Origin: UBA9547 sp043769845
GTDB lineage: Bacteria; Bacteroidota; Bacteroidia; Cytophagales; UBA9547
Length of the DNA: 29,014 nucleotides
Direction: 5' to 3'
Assembly: GCA_043769845.1 (NCBI GenBank)
Contig: JAYVIX010000099.1
Location: forward strand, 1-29,014
The notes under the pieces are model-generated. The model was not told the origin of the DNA and searched no databases. It worked only from the letters and a program-made list of their open reading frames with translations. How positions within the stretch are numbered: the first letter of the stretch is position 1; every line of letters begins with the position of its first letter. Made by a program: the position numbers and the translations under genes. This document shows positions 7,196 through 16,033 of this stretch, one piece after another.

Positions 7196-7518
7196 TTAGA
7201 ATTTTGATTGATGAAAACTTACCAAAAAGGCTAAAATTTCGTTTTAGTGAAAAATACGAAGTCTTAACAGTTGGCGATTTAGGGTGGAATTCAAAGAAAA
7301 ATGGCGAATTGCTTGGCTTGATAGAAACAAATTATTTTAATTATTTCCTCACTGCTGACCAAAACATTGAATACCAACAAAATTTAAACACCATCAAATT
7401 TTCTCTTATCATTTTGGAAGTCAGCAACAATCGTTACGAATTATTGCAGCCATTAATTCCAAAAATTATAGAAGCGATAGAGTATAACCTTGATTCAAAA
7501 TTAATTCGTATTGCATAA
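7192..7518 (+). CDS. DUF5615 PIN-like toxin
   Basis: 108 residues. The N-terminus MIRILIDENLPKRL holds the first PIN acidic residue (Asp7 with Glu8). A central TVGDLGW matches the family, and LTADQNIEYQQNL corresponds to the second acidic site, usually TxDxDF, here TADQN. These PIN/Mut7-C-like proteins are predicted Mg2+-dependent RNases acting as toxins of type II modules. Translation is coupled to the DUF433 gene by a 4-bp overlap. Replacement of the second conserved Asp by Gln in the TxDxD motif could weaken metal binding. Toxicity is inferred from the family. Confidence 0.85.
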   Translation: MIRILIDENLPKRLKFRFSEKYEVLTVGDLGWNSKKNGELLGLIETNYFNYFLTADQNIEYQQNLNTIKFSLIILEVSNNRYELLQPLIPKIIEAIEYNLDSKLIRIA

Positions 7519-7537
7519 GTGCTTTTGCAGACTCTAG

Positions 7538-8461
7538 CTATTTTTTCTCCTTCTTCCCAAATACAGAAAAATGAACATATCGGCTAGGGCGATCTTTCAT
7601 ATCGAGGAATAGTTTATCCAAATCCTTGACAGTCTTGTCCATATGCACATAAAGTGAATCTTCGTTCAGCAGTTTGCCCATACTTCCATTTCCTTTGTTC
7701 ATTTTGTTGATCGTTTCATCAAGATCGGCCATTGTTTTGTTGGCTTGCGCGATAGTCGCTTTCAACTTAGCATCTTTCAATGAATCGGAAAATGTAGTCA
7801 GATTGGCTAATAAAGGCTTGAATTGCTTCTCGGTTTCGACCAACGAAGCCGAAAGTTTGCTCAGGTTAGCTGTAGTGGCAGCAATAGTTTCTTTGTTGGC
7901 CGCCATAATATCACGACTATGCATCGTGAGAGATTCCATGTTCGAAAGCAATTGCGCTATTTTTTTCTGATTGTCATCGTTCAGCATGTTATTCACACCC
8001 AACAAGGTTTGGTCAAACTTTTTCATGGTCGGATCGGCCTTGTCCATAAAAGTCTGCATCATACCTGGTTGCACGTACGAGCGGATCGAATCTCCTTCGG
8101 CCAAGACTTTTGGACCTGCTTTCAAAACCAACACAATCGACTTGCCGCCTAGCAAACTACCGTCCACCAATTTGGCCACAGCACTATCCGAAATAGGCAC
8201 GTTTGAGGCAATTTGAAGCGTTACTTTTACTCGATCATTAGACGAAAGTTCTAAATTTTTCACCTGACCAACCGACAATCCATTGACATACACAGGGTTG
8301 CCAGCTACCAAACCGTCTACATCCTTGTAGAATACAGCATAGGTATTAATGCGTGAGAATGTATCGCTTCCCTTCAAAAAGTTGAAACCTGTGTACAGCA
8401 TAGTACCAGATATGATCGTGAGAAGGGCAATTTTGATTTCTTTAGTAAATCCGAATTTCAC
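7538..8461 (-). CDS. MCE/MlaD-family lipid-transport substrate-binding protein
   Basis: About 307 residues from a GTG start at 8461 (VKFGFTKEIKIALLTI). A single N-terminal membrane anchor spans about residues 7-28. The MCE domain follows, with YAVFYKDVDGLVAGNPVYVNG, GQVKNLEL and the GSLLGGKSIVL strand. The rest is a long helical tail, likely forming the coiled needle or tube between membranes. MCE proteins carry phospholipids between inner and outer membrane with an MlaEF-type ABC pump; no mlaE or mlaF is in this window. I prefer GTG 8461 over ATG 8563 because the extra 34 residues would lie inside the amidase gene and lack family character. It follows the amidase by 40 bp, probably co-transcribed. 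Confidence 0.88.
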   Translation of the reverse strand: MKFGFTKEIKIALLTIISGTMLYTGFNFLKGSDTFSRINTYAVFYKDVDGLVAGNPVYVNGLSVGQVKNLELSSNDRVKVTLQIASNVPISDSAVAKLVDGSLLGGKSIVLVLKAGPKVLAEGDSIRSYVQPGMMQTFMDKADPTMKKFDQTLLGVNNMLNDDNQKKIAQLLSNMESLTMHSRDIMAANKETIAATTANLSKLSASLVETEKQFKPLLANLTTFSDSLKDAKLKATIAQANKTMADLDETINKMNKGNGSMGKLLNEDSLYVHMDKTVKDLDKLFLDMKDRPSRYVHFSVFGKKEKK

Positions 8462-8501
8462 AGAGGAAAAGTGTTTAGTGACGACAATATTAGGAAAAAA
8501 C

Positions 8502-9281
8502 TCAATTGTGTTTCTCCATTTGTTCTTTGTATTGTTTGAATGCAGTAAAAATTCCTTCAGCAATGTTCAGCTGATTTTCCTTTTGCATCAAGAATTGTTC
8601 TTCTTCTTTGTTGGTCAAATAACCAATTTCAATCAATGCGGCTGGCATGGTAGTCTTCCAAAGTACCAAAAAACCTGCTTGCTTGACGCCCCTTTTTTTA
8701 TGTCCAGCGTGTTCAAACAAATTGTCTTCGACTTTAGCGGCAAACTGAAGGCTATTTTCTAAAAATGCATTCTGAAAGTTAGAAAATAGAATGTGCGCAA
8801 TGGGAGAACTTGGATCGAAGCCATCGTATTTTTCCAAATAATTATCTTCCTTCAATATTACCTCGTTTTCACGTTTTGCAACTTCCAAATTGCCATTTGA
8901 AGTATGCAAACCCATGGTATATGTTTCATGTCCATGTGCCTGAGGATTGCCCGCGTTGCAATGAATGGAAATAAACAAATCGGCATTGTTTTTATTGGCA
9001 AGTCCCGCACGATCGTGCAGTTCGATGAATTCGTTTTTATCACGTGTGTAAATCACTTTTACATCTTCAAAACCATCCGAGATACATTTCCCCAATGCCA
9101 AGGCAACTTTCAATGAAATTTCCGCTTCTTTGGCCGATTTACCATGGCATCCTGGATCTTTGCCTCCATGTCCGGCATCGATCACCACTTTGCGCACTTT
9201 ATAGGTCCTATTATTTAAGGACGAAAAAGAGCTCAGAAGCAGAATTCCAGAAATAAAGACAATTGCTAAAATATTTCTCAC
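8502..9281 (-). CDS. N-acetylmuramoyl-L-alanine amidase (Amidase_3)
   Basis: 259 residues from a GTG start, with an N-terminal hydrophobic signal (residues 4-20). The zinc-amidase fold keeps its ligands and catalytic residue: His38 in VVIDAGHGGKDPG, Glu52 or Glu54 in KEAEISL, His107 in FISIHCNA and Glu218 in ALIEIGYLTN. The enzyme cuts the bond between MurNAc and the stem peptide in the periplasm, for cell separation or recycling. It has no AMIN or SPOR domain. It is divergent from the lptD-like gene and is followed by the MCE gene, making an envelope-maintenance cluster. Confidence 0.92.
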   Translation of the reverse strand: MRNILAIVFISGILLLSSFSSLNNRTYKVRKVVIDAGHGGKDPGCHGKSAKEAEISLKVALALGKCISDGFEDVKVIYTRDKNEFIELHDRAGLANKNNADLFISIHCNAGNPQAHGHETYTMGLHTSNGNLEVAKRENEVILKEDNYLEKYDGFDPSSPIAHILFSNFQNAFLENSLQFAAKVEDNLFEHAGHKKRGVKQAGFLVLWKTTMPAALIEIGYLTNKEEEQFLMQKENQLNIAEGIFTAFKQYKEQMEKHN

Positions 9282-9313
9282 TTTGATTATAGTTTACTTT
9301 CCCAAATTGGACT

Positions 9314-9321
9314 TATTTTTG
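9314..9321 (+). promoter_or_regulatory. Bacteroidota -7 box for the lptD-like gene
   Basis: TATTTTTG fully matches TAnnTTTG; a clear TTTG at the -33 spacing is absent. Transcription would begin near 9326-9330. That places the ATG at 9329 at the very 5' end of the message and leaves about 20 nt before the ATT/CTG codons at 9347/9350. Confidence 0.5.
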
Positions 9322-9346
9322 TGCGAATATGCAAAATTTTTAGCCA

Positions 9347-12145
9347 ATTCTGAAACAGTTCATCCAGCTTTTAACGAGAAATCGCACCATTTTCATTTGG
9401 TTAACGCTGTGTCTATCAGGCACTGCCAATGCTTCTATATTGTCAAAAGATAATTTTAGCGCACCGCCAAATACTGTTACAACTTCCCAAGACAGCCTGC
9501 AAACAAAGGCAAAACTTGATTCTTCGACTGCACTTTTGAAAGATTCGACCAAGAAAAAGGTGGATTCGGTGAAAGTAAACGACCGTGATGGAATAAAAAC
9601 TTCGGTAAAATATGCGAGTGAAGATTCGATTATTTTCGATGCTGAGAAACAAACCATGAAGCTTTTTGGCAGCTCGAACATCGAATATGGAGATGTCAAC
9701 CTAAAGGCCGAAGAAATAGATATCAATTGGCTAAACAATAATGTAGAAGCCCGAGGAAAAGCCGATAGCACTGGCAAACTGAAAGGAACGCCTATTTTTA
9801 AGGAAAAGTCAGACGAATATCAAACCAAAAAAATTGTTTACAATTTCAAAACAAAACGAGGAATTATCAGCGAAGTGATCACCAAACAAGGCGATGGCTA
9901 CATTCATGGTGAAAGAGTGAAAAAAAACGAAGACAACGAGCTATTTGTCAACCATTCGAAATACACGACTTGCAATCTGGCCAAGCCACACTTTCATATT
10001 GCGTCATCTAAGATCAAAATGATTCCTGATAAAAAGGTTATTTCAGGGCCTTTTCACCTTGCAATCAACGATGTTCCGATGCCACTTGGTTTCCTTTTTG
10101 GCTTCTTCCCTATTCCCAAAAACAGGTCTTCCGGCCTCATTGTGCCATCGTATGGCGAATCTCAAACGCAAGGATTTTTCCTCCAACAAGGCGGTTTCTA
10201 TTGGGCAATGAACGATTATATAGGCATGCGTTTCCTTGGCGATATTTATTCATTAGGAGGAGCTGGTGCAACTCAAATTACGGAGTACAGAAAAAAATAC
10301 GCATTCGAAGGCGGTCTGAATTTCCGATACAAGTGGGTAGTGGTTGAAAATGCGGTAGACGAGAAGAAAAACATCAACCAAAATGCCCTTTGGATCAATT
10401 GGCGCCATAGTACACTCAGCAAAAAACTGGGTCGCCTAACGGCCAATGTGGACGCTGGAACTTCGAATTTCAATCAAATAAACGTTCAGAATACCAACCC
10501 TGGCGTGGTGCTTACGCCCGCTTTTCAGTCGAGTGTGCAGTATTCGCAAAGTTTTAGAAATTCTCCATTCAGCATCAGTTCTACCTTGAGACAAGATCAG
10601 AATACGAGTGGAATCAAAAACTTCACTTTGCCCGATGTCAACTTGGCTATGAACCGCCAAATGCCTTTTCAGAATATCAAGGGTGGCAAAAAAACGGAAG
10701 CTATTCGGAAGCTGAATTTTAGCTATAATATGAACCTTCAAAACCGCATCACCAACGACCCAAATGCAGTAGGGCAAGTATATTTAGGTGCTGACTCAAT
10801 CAAAGGAGCTGACGGAAAATACATCAAATACAGAGATTACAATTTCACAAATGATTTCGATTACCTTCTTGATCCTAAGAACTTTAACAATGGAATGAAG
10901 CACAGTATTCCTGTTTCGACCTCGATCAAGGTGATGAAGTATTTCAGCCTAAACCCGAGCATGTCGTATGACGAATTTTGGTATACCAAATCGCTCACGT
11001 ACAGCGTAGATACGTTAAATAAAAAACAAATCGTCAAAAAAGATACCGTTCAAGGTTTCAGCAGAGCAAGCCAATATGCGATGGGCGCAAGTTTAACGAC
11101 ACGTATTTATGGGACATTTTTTATCCGTAAAGCTCGAATAGAAGCAATCAGGCATACTTTAGTGCCGAATCTAAACTATTCTTATAGACCCGATTTTGCA
11201 GAAGATCAATTTGGCTATTACCAGACTTTACTTGTGAATGGCGAAAAGCAACGATTGAGCAAATTTCAAGGTTTGATTCAAGGCGGACCAGCTGGTGGCA
11301 AATCTTCTTTACTTGGATTTTCGCTTCGTAACACCTTCGAAATGAAGGTAAAAGAAAAAAACGATTCGGTAGATGCCAAAAAGAAATACAAGAAAATCAT
11401 GCTTTTGGATGACCTTGGCTTGAGCGGAAACTATAACCTCAATGCCGATTCGTTTAATTTGAGCAATATCAGTGCTTCGGCTAGAACCAAACTTTTCGGA
11501 ATGTTTGATGTCACTTATTCTGCTGTTATTGACCCTTACGACCGCAAAAATGTGATGGACACAAAAGGTTTACTGGTATCAAAAAGAGTCAATCAATTTC
11601 AATGGGACAATAAAAAGGGAATTGTAAGTATTGCCGCCTCCAACTTATCTTTTGGATTTGGATTGAATTCTCAGAAATTTAAAAAGACTAAAAAACCAGA
11701 AGTAGAAGAAAGATCGGCAGGTATGAAACCGATGGGAATGGAAGAACAAATCTTAGAGGATATCAAAAAGAATCCGAACAAATATTTGGATTTCACTATT
11801 CCGTGGAGTTTTAATATGGCCTACAACCTCACCTATCAGCAACTTCACGTCCCAAATTCCGCTCCTGATTTGTACAACCACTCGATTACTTACAATGGGG
11901 ATATCAGCTTTACCGAAAAGTGGAAGATTCAGTACAGTTCAGGATTCAATTTGACACAAAAAAATGTGACCTATACCCGAATAGGAATCACCCGCGATTT
12001 GCATTGCTGGATGATGTCAGTGAACTGGGTACCACCAATTGCAGGTTCTATTAATACAGGTTCTTACAATTTCCAGATCAATGCCAAATCATCGGTGCTA
12101 CAAGATTTAAAATTGACTAAAAATAGATTCTGGACGGATCAGTAA
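9347..12145 (+). CDS. LptD/OstA-type LPS-assembly outer-membrane protein, with a non-canonical start
   Basis: About 930 residues. An OstA-like N-terminal domain (SIIFDAEKQTMKLFGSSNIE, DVNLKAEEIDINW) is followed by a large beta-barrel domain beginning near SGLIVPSYGESQTQGFF. LptD receives LPS from the periplasmic bridge and inserts it in the outer leaflet. The first conventional start (TTG 9440) would drop the signal peptide, which lies just upstream in the same frame: RNRTIFIWLTLCLSGTANA, residues 11-29 from ATT 9347. In this frame no ATG, GTG or TTG lies between a TAG at 9341-9343 and the signal peptide. Start is therefore ATT 9347 or CTG 9350, or ATG 9329 with the TAG four codons later read through or miscalled. 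I use 9347. The gene is divergent from the amidase. Confidence 0.85.
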   Translation: MLKQFIQLLTRNRTIFIWLTLCLSGTANASILSKDNFSAPPNTVTTSQDSLQTKAKLDSSTALLKDSTKKKVDSVKVNDRDGIKTSVKYASEDSIIFDAEKQTMKLFGSSNIEYGDVNLKAEEIDINWLNNNVEARGKADSTGKLKGTPIFKEKSDEYQTKKIVYNFKTKRGIISEVITKQGDGYIHGERVKKNEDNELFVNHSKYTTCNLAKPHFHIASSKIKMIPDKKVISGPFHLAINDVPMPLGFLFGFFPIPKNRSSGLIVPSYGESQTQGFFLQQGGFYWAMNDYIGMRFLGDIYSLGGAGATQITEYRKKYAFEGGLNFRYKWVVVENAVDEKKNINQNALWINWRHSTLSKKLGRLTANVDAGTSNFNQINVQNTNPGVVLTPAFQSSVQYSQSFRNSPFSISSTLRQDQNTSGIKNFTLPDVNLAMNRQMPFQNIKGGKKTEAIRKLNFSYNMNLQNRITNDPNAVGQVYLGADSIKGADGKYIKYRDYNFTNDFDYLLDPKNFNNGMKHSIPVSTSIKVMKYFSLNPSMSYDEFWYTKSLTYSVDTLNKKQIVKKDTVQGFSRASQYAMGASLTTRIYGTFFIRKARIEAIRHTLVPNLNYSYRPDFAEDQFGYYQTLLVNGEKQRLSKFQGLIQGGPAGGKSSLLGFSLRNTFEMKVKEKNDSVDAKKKYKKIMLLDDLGLSGNYNLNADSFNLSNISASARTKLFGMFDVTYSAVIDPYDRKNVMDTKGLLVSKRVNQFQWDNKKGIVSIAASNLSFGFGLNSQKFKKTKKPEVEERSAGMKPMGMEEQILEDIKKNPNKYLDFTIPWSFNMAYNLTYQQLHVPNSAPDLYNHSITYNGDISFTEKWKIQYSSGFNLTQKNVTYTRIGITRDLHCWMMSVNWVPPIAGSINTGSYNFQINAKSSVLQDLKLTKNRFWTDQ

Positions 12146-12172
12146 ATAGTTAGTTAACAGTGAATAGTCAAA

Positions 12173-12182
12173 AGTTAATAGT
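12173..12182 (+). repeat. Interspersed AGTTAATAGT, copy 2
   Basis: Exact copy, 27 bp after the stop of the lptD-like gene. Related fragments TAGTTAGTTAACAG and GTGAATAGTC precede it, so this gap is built from degenerate units of the same repeat. Confidence 0.6.
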
Positions 12183-12258
12183 TTTCTGAAAGACGAAACG
12201 ACTTTTGAAACTCTTGCGGAAGACTTCGACAACTCTTCAGCATCTTTCTCCCAACTCA

Positions 12259-12294
12259 TGCGCAAGACTTCTAAAGGTCTTGCGCACGTTTTTT
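12259..12294 (+). terminator. Rho-independent terminator after the lptD-like gene
   Basis: TGCGCAAGAC (12259-12268) pairs with GTCTTGCGCA (12277-12286) around an 8-base loop, followed by CG and six T. The left arm belongs to a TGCGcAAGACTTC element that also occurs at 12215-12227 with one difference. Confidence 0.8.
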
Positions 12295-12324
12295 ATAACA
12301 TGGTTTCTTACAGTATAATCAACA

Positions 12325-12369
12325 AAAAAGGAAGGGAGCAATGACAATGTCATTGCTCCCTTCCTTTTT
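12325..12369. terminator. Very long perfect palindromic terminator between convergent genes
   Basis: 22-bp arms (12325-12346 and 12348-12369) are exact reverse complements around a single central A at 12347. A5 and T5 lie at the two ends, so it can end transcripts from both sides: the lptD-like gene (+) and the zinc-ribbon gene (-), which ends at 12387. Confidence 0.85.
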
Positions 12370-12386
12370 ACTAAATGTTCTTATTT

Positions 12387-13139
12387 CTATTTCTTACCTA
12401 CTACTTCTACCACCACTGGCGAATCTACATCGGCAAGCACACGTCCGCAATGCTCGCAAACGATGATTTTCTTTTTCTCTTTGATATCTGCCTGACGCTG
12501 TGGAGGAACCGTGTTGAAGCAACCTCCACATGCATCACGTTTTACCATCACTACCGCTAGGCCGTTTTTCAAATTGGTACGCAAACGATTGTACGATTGG
12601 TACAATCTGTCTTCCAATACCTTCTGAACTTTTTCTCTTTCTTTTTGGATACGTACTTCGTCTTCTTGGCTTTCGCTGATCAAAACATCTAGCTCGCCTT
12701 TTTTGGTTGCCAAATCTTTGTTACGATCCGAAAGCGAAGTTTTGATTGTTTCGATTTCGATATTACGAGAATCAATTTTAAGACCCGCTTCTTTGATTTT
12801 TTTCTCAGAAAGCTGAATATCTAATTGTTGCAATTCTACTTCTTTCGAAATAGCATCGTACTCGCGGTTGTTACGAACGTTGCCTTGCTGATCAGAATAC
12901 TTCTTGATAAGCTTTTCGCTTTCTTTGATGGCGTTTTTACGACTACTTATTTCATCGTTCAACGTTTGTATCTCATTTTGAAACTTACCGATACGAGTTT
13001 CAAAACCAATCAACTCATCTTCCAAGTCGCGGATTTCTTCAGGAAGATCACCACGCATTCTGACGATATCGTCCAGCTTTGAGTCTAATGATTGAAGTTT
13101 TAATAGTGTGTCAAGTTTCTGTGATACAGTAGCTTCCAT
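12387..13139 (-). CDS. Coiled-coil C4 zinc-ribbon protein (zf-RING_7 / DUF164 type)
   Basis: 250 residues. About residues 5-190 form a heptad-rich helical hairpin (LDTLLKLQSLDSKLDDI, DLEDELIGFETRIGKFQ, and so on). Then comes a C4 zinc ribbon: DACGGCFNTVPPQ followed by IVCEHCGRVL. The family is widespread, often encoded beside Nif3-like genes, as here with a 4-bp gap. Related proteins have been linked to RNA or ribosome-associated processes, but the role of this one is not known. It is probably cytoplasmic, and co-transcribed as the second gene after the Nif3-family gene. Confidence 0.88.
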   Translation of the reverse strand: MEATVSQKLDTLLKLQSLDSKLDDIVRMRGDLPEEIRDLEDELIGFETRIGKFQNEIQTLNDEISSRKNAIKESEKLIKKYSDQQGNVRNNREYDAISKEVELQQLDIQLSEKKIKEAGLKIDSRNIEIETIKTSLSDRNKDLATKKGELDVLISESQEDEVRIQKEREKVQKVLEDRLYQSYNRLRTNLKNGLAVVMVKRDACGGCFNTVPPQRQADIKEKKKIIVCEHCGRVLADVDSPVVVEVVGKK

Positions 13140-13143
13140 GTAA

Positions 13144-14238
13144 CTAGTAATAATATTTTACAGGGTTTGTATTTACGGTGCTGAAAAGGATTGCAATATT
13201 AGGTATTTTTTTCGTCAAAATCTCAAAAAATAGTTCTTTAGTAGAATATTCACTCTCGAAATGTCCAATGTCTGCGATCATGATTCGGCCTTCGGCATCA
13301 AAAAACTCATGATATTTAAAATCGGCCGTGACGAAAGCGTCCGCTTTTGAGGCAATCGCTTTCTTCAACAGAAAACTACCAACACCACCGCAAACGGCTA
13401 CTTTCTTGATTTTCTGCTCGAAAGACGTAAACCGAATCACGGAAAGTTGCATTTTATCTTTCAAATGAATGAGAAATTCCTCGCTCGTCATTTCGGTTTC
13501 CAATTCGCCAATAGCCCCCGCTCCTACTTCTTGATTCTCATTGGCCAAATCGCTCAGAAAATAAGCCACTTCTTCATAAGGATGCGCCAGAAACATGGCA
13601 TTCAAGACTTTGTTTTCTAAATGTTTAGGGAAAATAACTTCCAACCTAAACTCTGCCACTTCTTCTGGCTGATTCGAAGATCCAATAAAAGGATTCGCAG
13701 TTTCGGTTGGTGTAAATGCGCCAATGCCTTCGGTTCGAAAACTACAGTCTTTATAGTTACCAATCTGGCCTGCGCCAGCATCGCCAAGAGCTTTGGCCAA
13801 TTTGTCGACATGTTCTTTGGGAACAAAAACAGTGAGTTTTCGCAAATTTCCAGAAGTAGGTTGTAGAATTTGAACATTCTTCAAACCAATTTTTTCCGCA
13901 AATTTGAAATTGACGCCTCCCGTTGCATTATCCAAATTGGTATGTGCGGCATACAAAGCAATGTTGTTCTGGATGGCTTTCAAGAATGTACGTTCCACAT
14001 AATTGGCGCCTGTCAGTTTTTTGATAGGTTTAAAAATAAGCGGATGATGCGCAATAATCAACTGACAATCAAGCTGAATCGCTTCATCTACAACTGCTTC
14101 TGTGATATCAAGCGTAATCAATACTTTCTTTACTTCCGCTTCAGGATTACCAAATTGGAGCCCAGAGTTGTCATAACTTTCTTGAAACGCAAGAGGCGCA
14201 AATGACTCTATAATATGAATTATTTCTTTTATATTCAT
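13144..14238 (-). CDS. Nif3-like dinuclear-metal hexameric protein
   Basis: A 364-residue Nif3/YqfO-type protein. The N-terminal half has SYDNSGLQFG and metal-binding IIAHHPLIFKP (His64, His65). The central insertion (about 125-230, LTVFVPKEHVDKLAKALGDA to HPYEEVAYFL) is the PII/CutA-like domain of the long form. The C-terminal half has KVAVCGGVGSFL, VTADFKYHEF and IADIGHFESE, which supply the remaining ligands. Toroidal hexamers bind two metals per subunit. The annotation 'GTP cyclohydrolase 1 type 2' is common but poorly supported; I leave the activity open. It pairs with the zinc-ribbon gene downstream. Confidence 0.92.
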   Translation of the reverse strand: MNIKEIIHIIESFAPLAFQESYDNSGLQFGNPEAEVKKVLITLDITEAVVDEAIQLDCQLIIAHHPLIFKPIKKLTGANYVERTFLKAIQNNIALYAAHTNLDNATGGVNFKFAEKIGLKNVQILQPTSGNLRKLTVFVPKEHVDKLAKALGDAGAGQIGNYKDCSFRTEGIGAFTPTETANPFIGSSNQPEEVAEFRLEVIFPKHLENKVLNAMFLAHPYEEVAYFLSDLANENQEVGAGAIGELETEMTSEEFLIHLKDKMQLSVIRFTSFEQKIKKVAVCGGVGSFLLKKAIASKADAFVTADFKYHEFFDAEGRIMIADIGHFESEYSTKELFFEILTKKIPNIAILFSTVNTNPVKYYY

Positions 14239-14330
14239 GCCGATTTTTATTTCTCAAATACAAGAAATCGTTGCCAAATTAGTGCAATCTGATCCTTTTT
14301 GTAAAAAGAAATCAGAATCATGCGCTAGAA

Positions 14331-14363
14331 TTTGATTTTGATTTTTCTCATCCTCTTATTTTG
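14331..14363 (+). promoter_or_regulatory. Bacteroidota-type promoter of the barrel / SPOR / ExbBD operon
   Basis: TTTG (14331-14334), 21 bases, then TTATTTTG (14356-14363), one base off TAnnTTTG. The predicted transcript begins about 14370, about 10 nt before ATG 14381. This supports that start over the earlier GTG at 14363. Confidence 0.5.
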
Positions 14364-14380
14364 TGGTAATATTGCAAGGT

Positions 14381-16024
14381 ATGAGGCACGTAGTTATTCT
14401 ACTTTTCTGTTTTGGGAGTACATTCCTTTTTTCATTTTCGGCCATTGCACAAGCAAATGAAGGCGAGATTGAAAATCAGCAAATCATTGTAGAGAAAAAT
14501 AAAAAAATCGAATTGCCCGAAGCCCAGCGTGGATTCGAAAAAATCGTGATTGAGAAGAAAACGGTAGACGTTTCGAAGCAAAACTATTCGTACAACGATT
14601 ATCACTTGCCGCTTCCTCTGATGGATGCCAAACTCAAAATACTGACAGTCAAGGAAGAACCATTGCCTAAACTGTATGCCAATTATATAAAAGCTGGAAT
14701 TGGAAACTATGCCACTTCCTATCTGGAAGCTTTTTTATACAACAAACGTTCCGAAAAATTGGCTTATGGCCTCAACTTACGACATTTTGCGAGTGCTCGC
14801 GGACCGCTCAAAAGATCAGGATTGAGCGATAATCATATTTTACTTTATGGAAAATACTTATTATCAAAAGCTTCCATAGATTCCGATTTGGGTTATTTTC
14901 GTACTGCTCGTCATTTTTATGGCTACAATCAAGACCTTGAATTTAAGAAAGATACACTTAAACAAAGATTCAACAATATCGTTTGGAACATTGGAATAAA
15001 AAGCAACGATAGTTCGGCAAGTTTCAAATACCAAGGCAATATTGAGATTTCAAATTTGAATGATGCCTACAAAGCCAAAGAAACCGAAGCCCTGATTCGC
15101 TACAAAACCTTAATGAAATTGGACGAAAATTCGTACATGGGCGTACGAGGATTGATTTCAATCTCTAGTCGTTCGGATTCGACCAAATACGTCCGCAATT
15201 TGGTAAGCCTCCAACCTTATTATCAGCGTACACTGGACAAACTAATCTTGACTGGCGGTTTAAATTTCGGATTTGAAAACGATACTTTATTCTCTAAAAA
15301 GAACTTTCACCTATATCCAGCATTAAAAGGAGAATACAAAATTATAGAAAATATAATTCACGTATTTGGAGGCTTAGATGGCAACATGGAGCGCAACACC
15401 TTACGAAGTACCTTAAAAGAAAATCCTTGGTTGACCAACAGGGTGGCTTTGGCGCATAGCAACAAACTGGTCGAATTGTTTATCGGCACTAAAGGTACGC
15501 TTCTGAAAAAAGTGACGTATCAATTACAAGGTTCTTATTTATCATACAAAAACCTGCCTTTTATGGTCAACAATGGCCAAGATTCACTCCGATTTGCCTT
15601 GGTGTACGATTCGAACAATGTCAAAATCACACGCTTAAAAGCAGAAGCATCTTATAGTTTGGACACCAAAATGCTTGCTGGTGTCTCGTTCACCTACAAC
15701 GGCTACAACATGGGTACACTCAAGCAAGCTTGGCACATGCCCAAAATGCAAGCCAACTATTATCTGACCTATTTTCTGAAAGATAAAATGGTCTTTCATT
15801 TGAGTTCGTACATGTTTGCTGGCATCAAAGCGGTTGACCCGAGCGGAAAAGAAATAGTGCTGCCTACTATTTTAGACTTAAATGTAAAGGTCGACTATTT
15901 GTTTTCCCGAAATTTTTCCGCTTTTTTGGAGTTAAACAATCTTTTGGCGAATAAATACGAACGTTATTTGTACTACAAGCAAAAAGGAATTAACTTACTG
16001 TTGGGTGCTACTTGTAGTTTTTAA
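14381..16024 (+). CDS. Outer-membrane beta-barrel protein, function unknown
   Basis: 547 residues from ATG 14381 (MRHVVILLFCFGSTFLFSFS). The signal peptide ends near SAIAQ, residue 25. After a short charged linker the protein is made of alternating strands rich in aromatic residues (YLEAFLYNKRSEKLAYGLNL, DSDLGYFRTARHFYGY), and it ends in phenylalanine (LLLGATCSF), the usual C-terminal mark of outer-membrane barrels. It resembles TonB-receptor barrels but lacks a plug domain, and it may be a small-ligand channel or an envelope scaffold. It leads an operon with the HU/SPOR and ExbBD genes; the next gene starts 9 bp on. Confidence 0.72.
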   Translation: MRHVVILLFCFGSTFLFSFSAIAQANEGEIENQQIIVEKNKKIELPEAQRGFEKIVIEKKTVDVSKQNYSYNDYHLPLPLMDAKLKILTVKEEPLPKLYANYIKAGIGNYATSYLEAFLYNKRSEKLAYGLNLRHFASARGPLKRSGLSDNHILLYGKYLLSKASIDSDLGYFRTARHFYGYNQDLEFKKDTLKQRFNNIVWNIGIKSNDSSASFKYQGNIEISNLNDAYKAKETEALIRYKTLMKLDENSYMGVRGLISISSRSDSTKYVRNLVSLQPYYQRTLDKLILTGGLNFGFENDTLFSKKNFHLYPALKGEYKIIENIIHVFGGLDGNMERNTLRSTLKENPWLTNRVALAHSNKLVELFIGTKGTLLKKVTYQLQGSYLSYKNLPFMVNNGQDSLRFALVYDSNNVKITRLKAEASYSLDTKMLAGVSFTYNGYNMGTLKQAWHMPKMQANYYLTYFLKDKMVFHLSSYMFAGIKAVDPSGKEIVLPTILDLNVKVDYLFSRNFSAFLELNNLLANKYERYLYYKQKGINLLLGATCSF

Positions 16025-16033
16025 AGAAGTAAT

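Noticed and set aside
8462..8563. Upstream start (ATG 8563) for the MCE gene
   Set aside because: It would overlap the amidase coding region by 62 bp and add residues without family character; GTG 8461 matches the usual KFGFTKE-like start.
9340..9777. 145-residue antisense frame over the start of the lptD-like gene
   Set aside because: It is a Ser/Phe-rich shadow of the real coding strand, with no family features.
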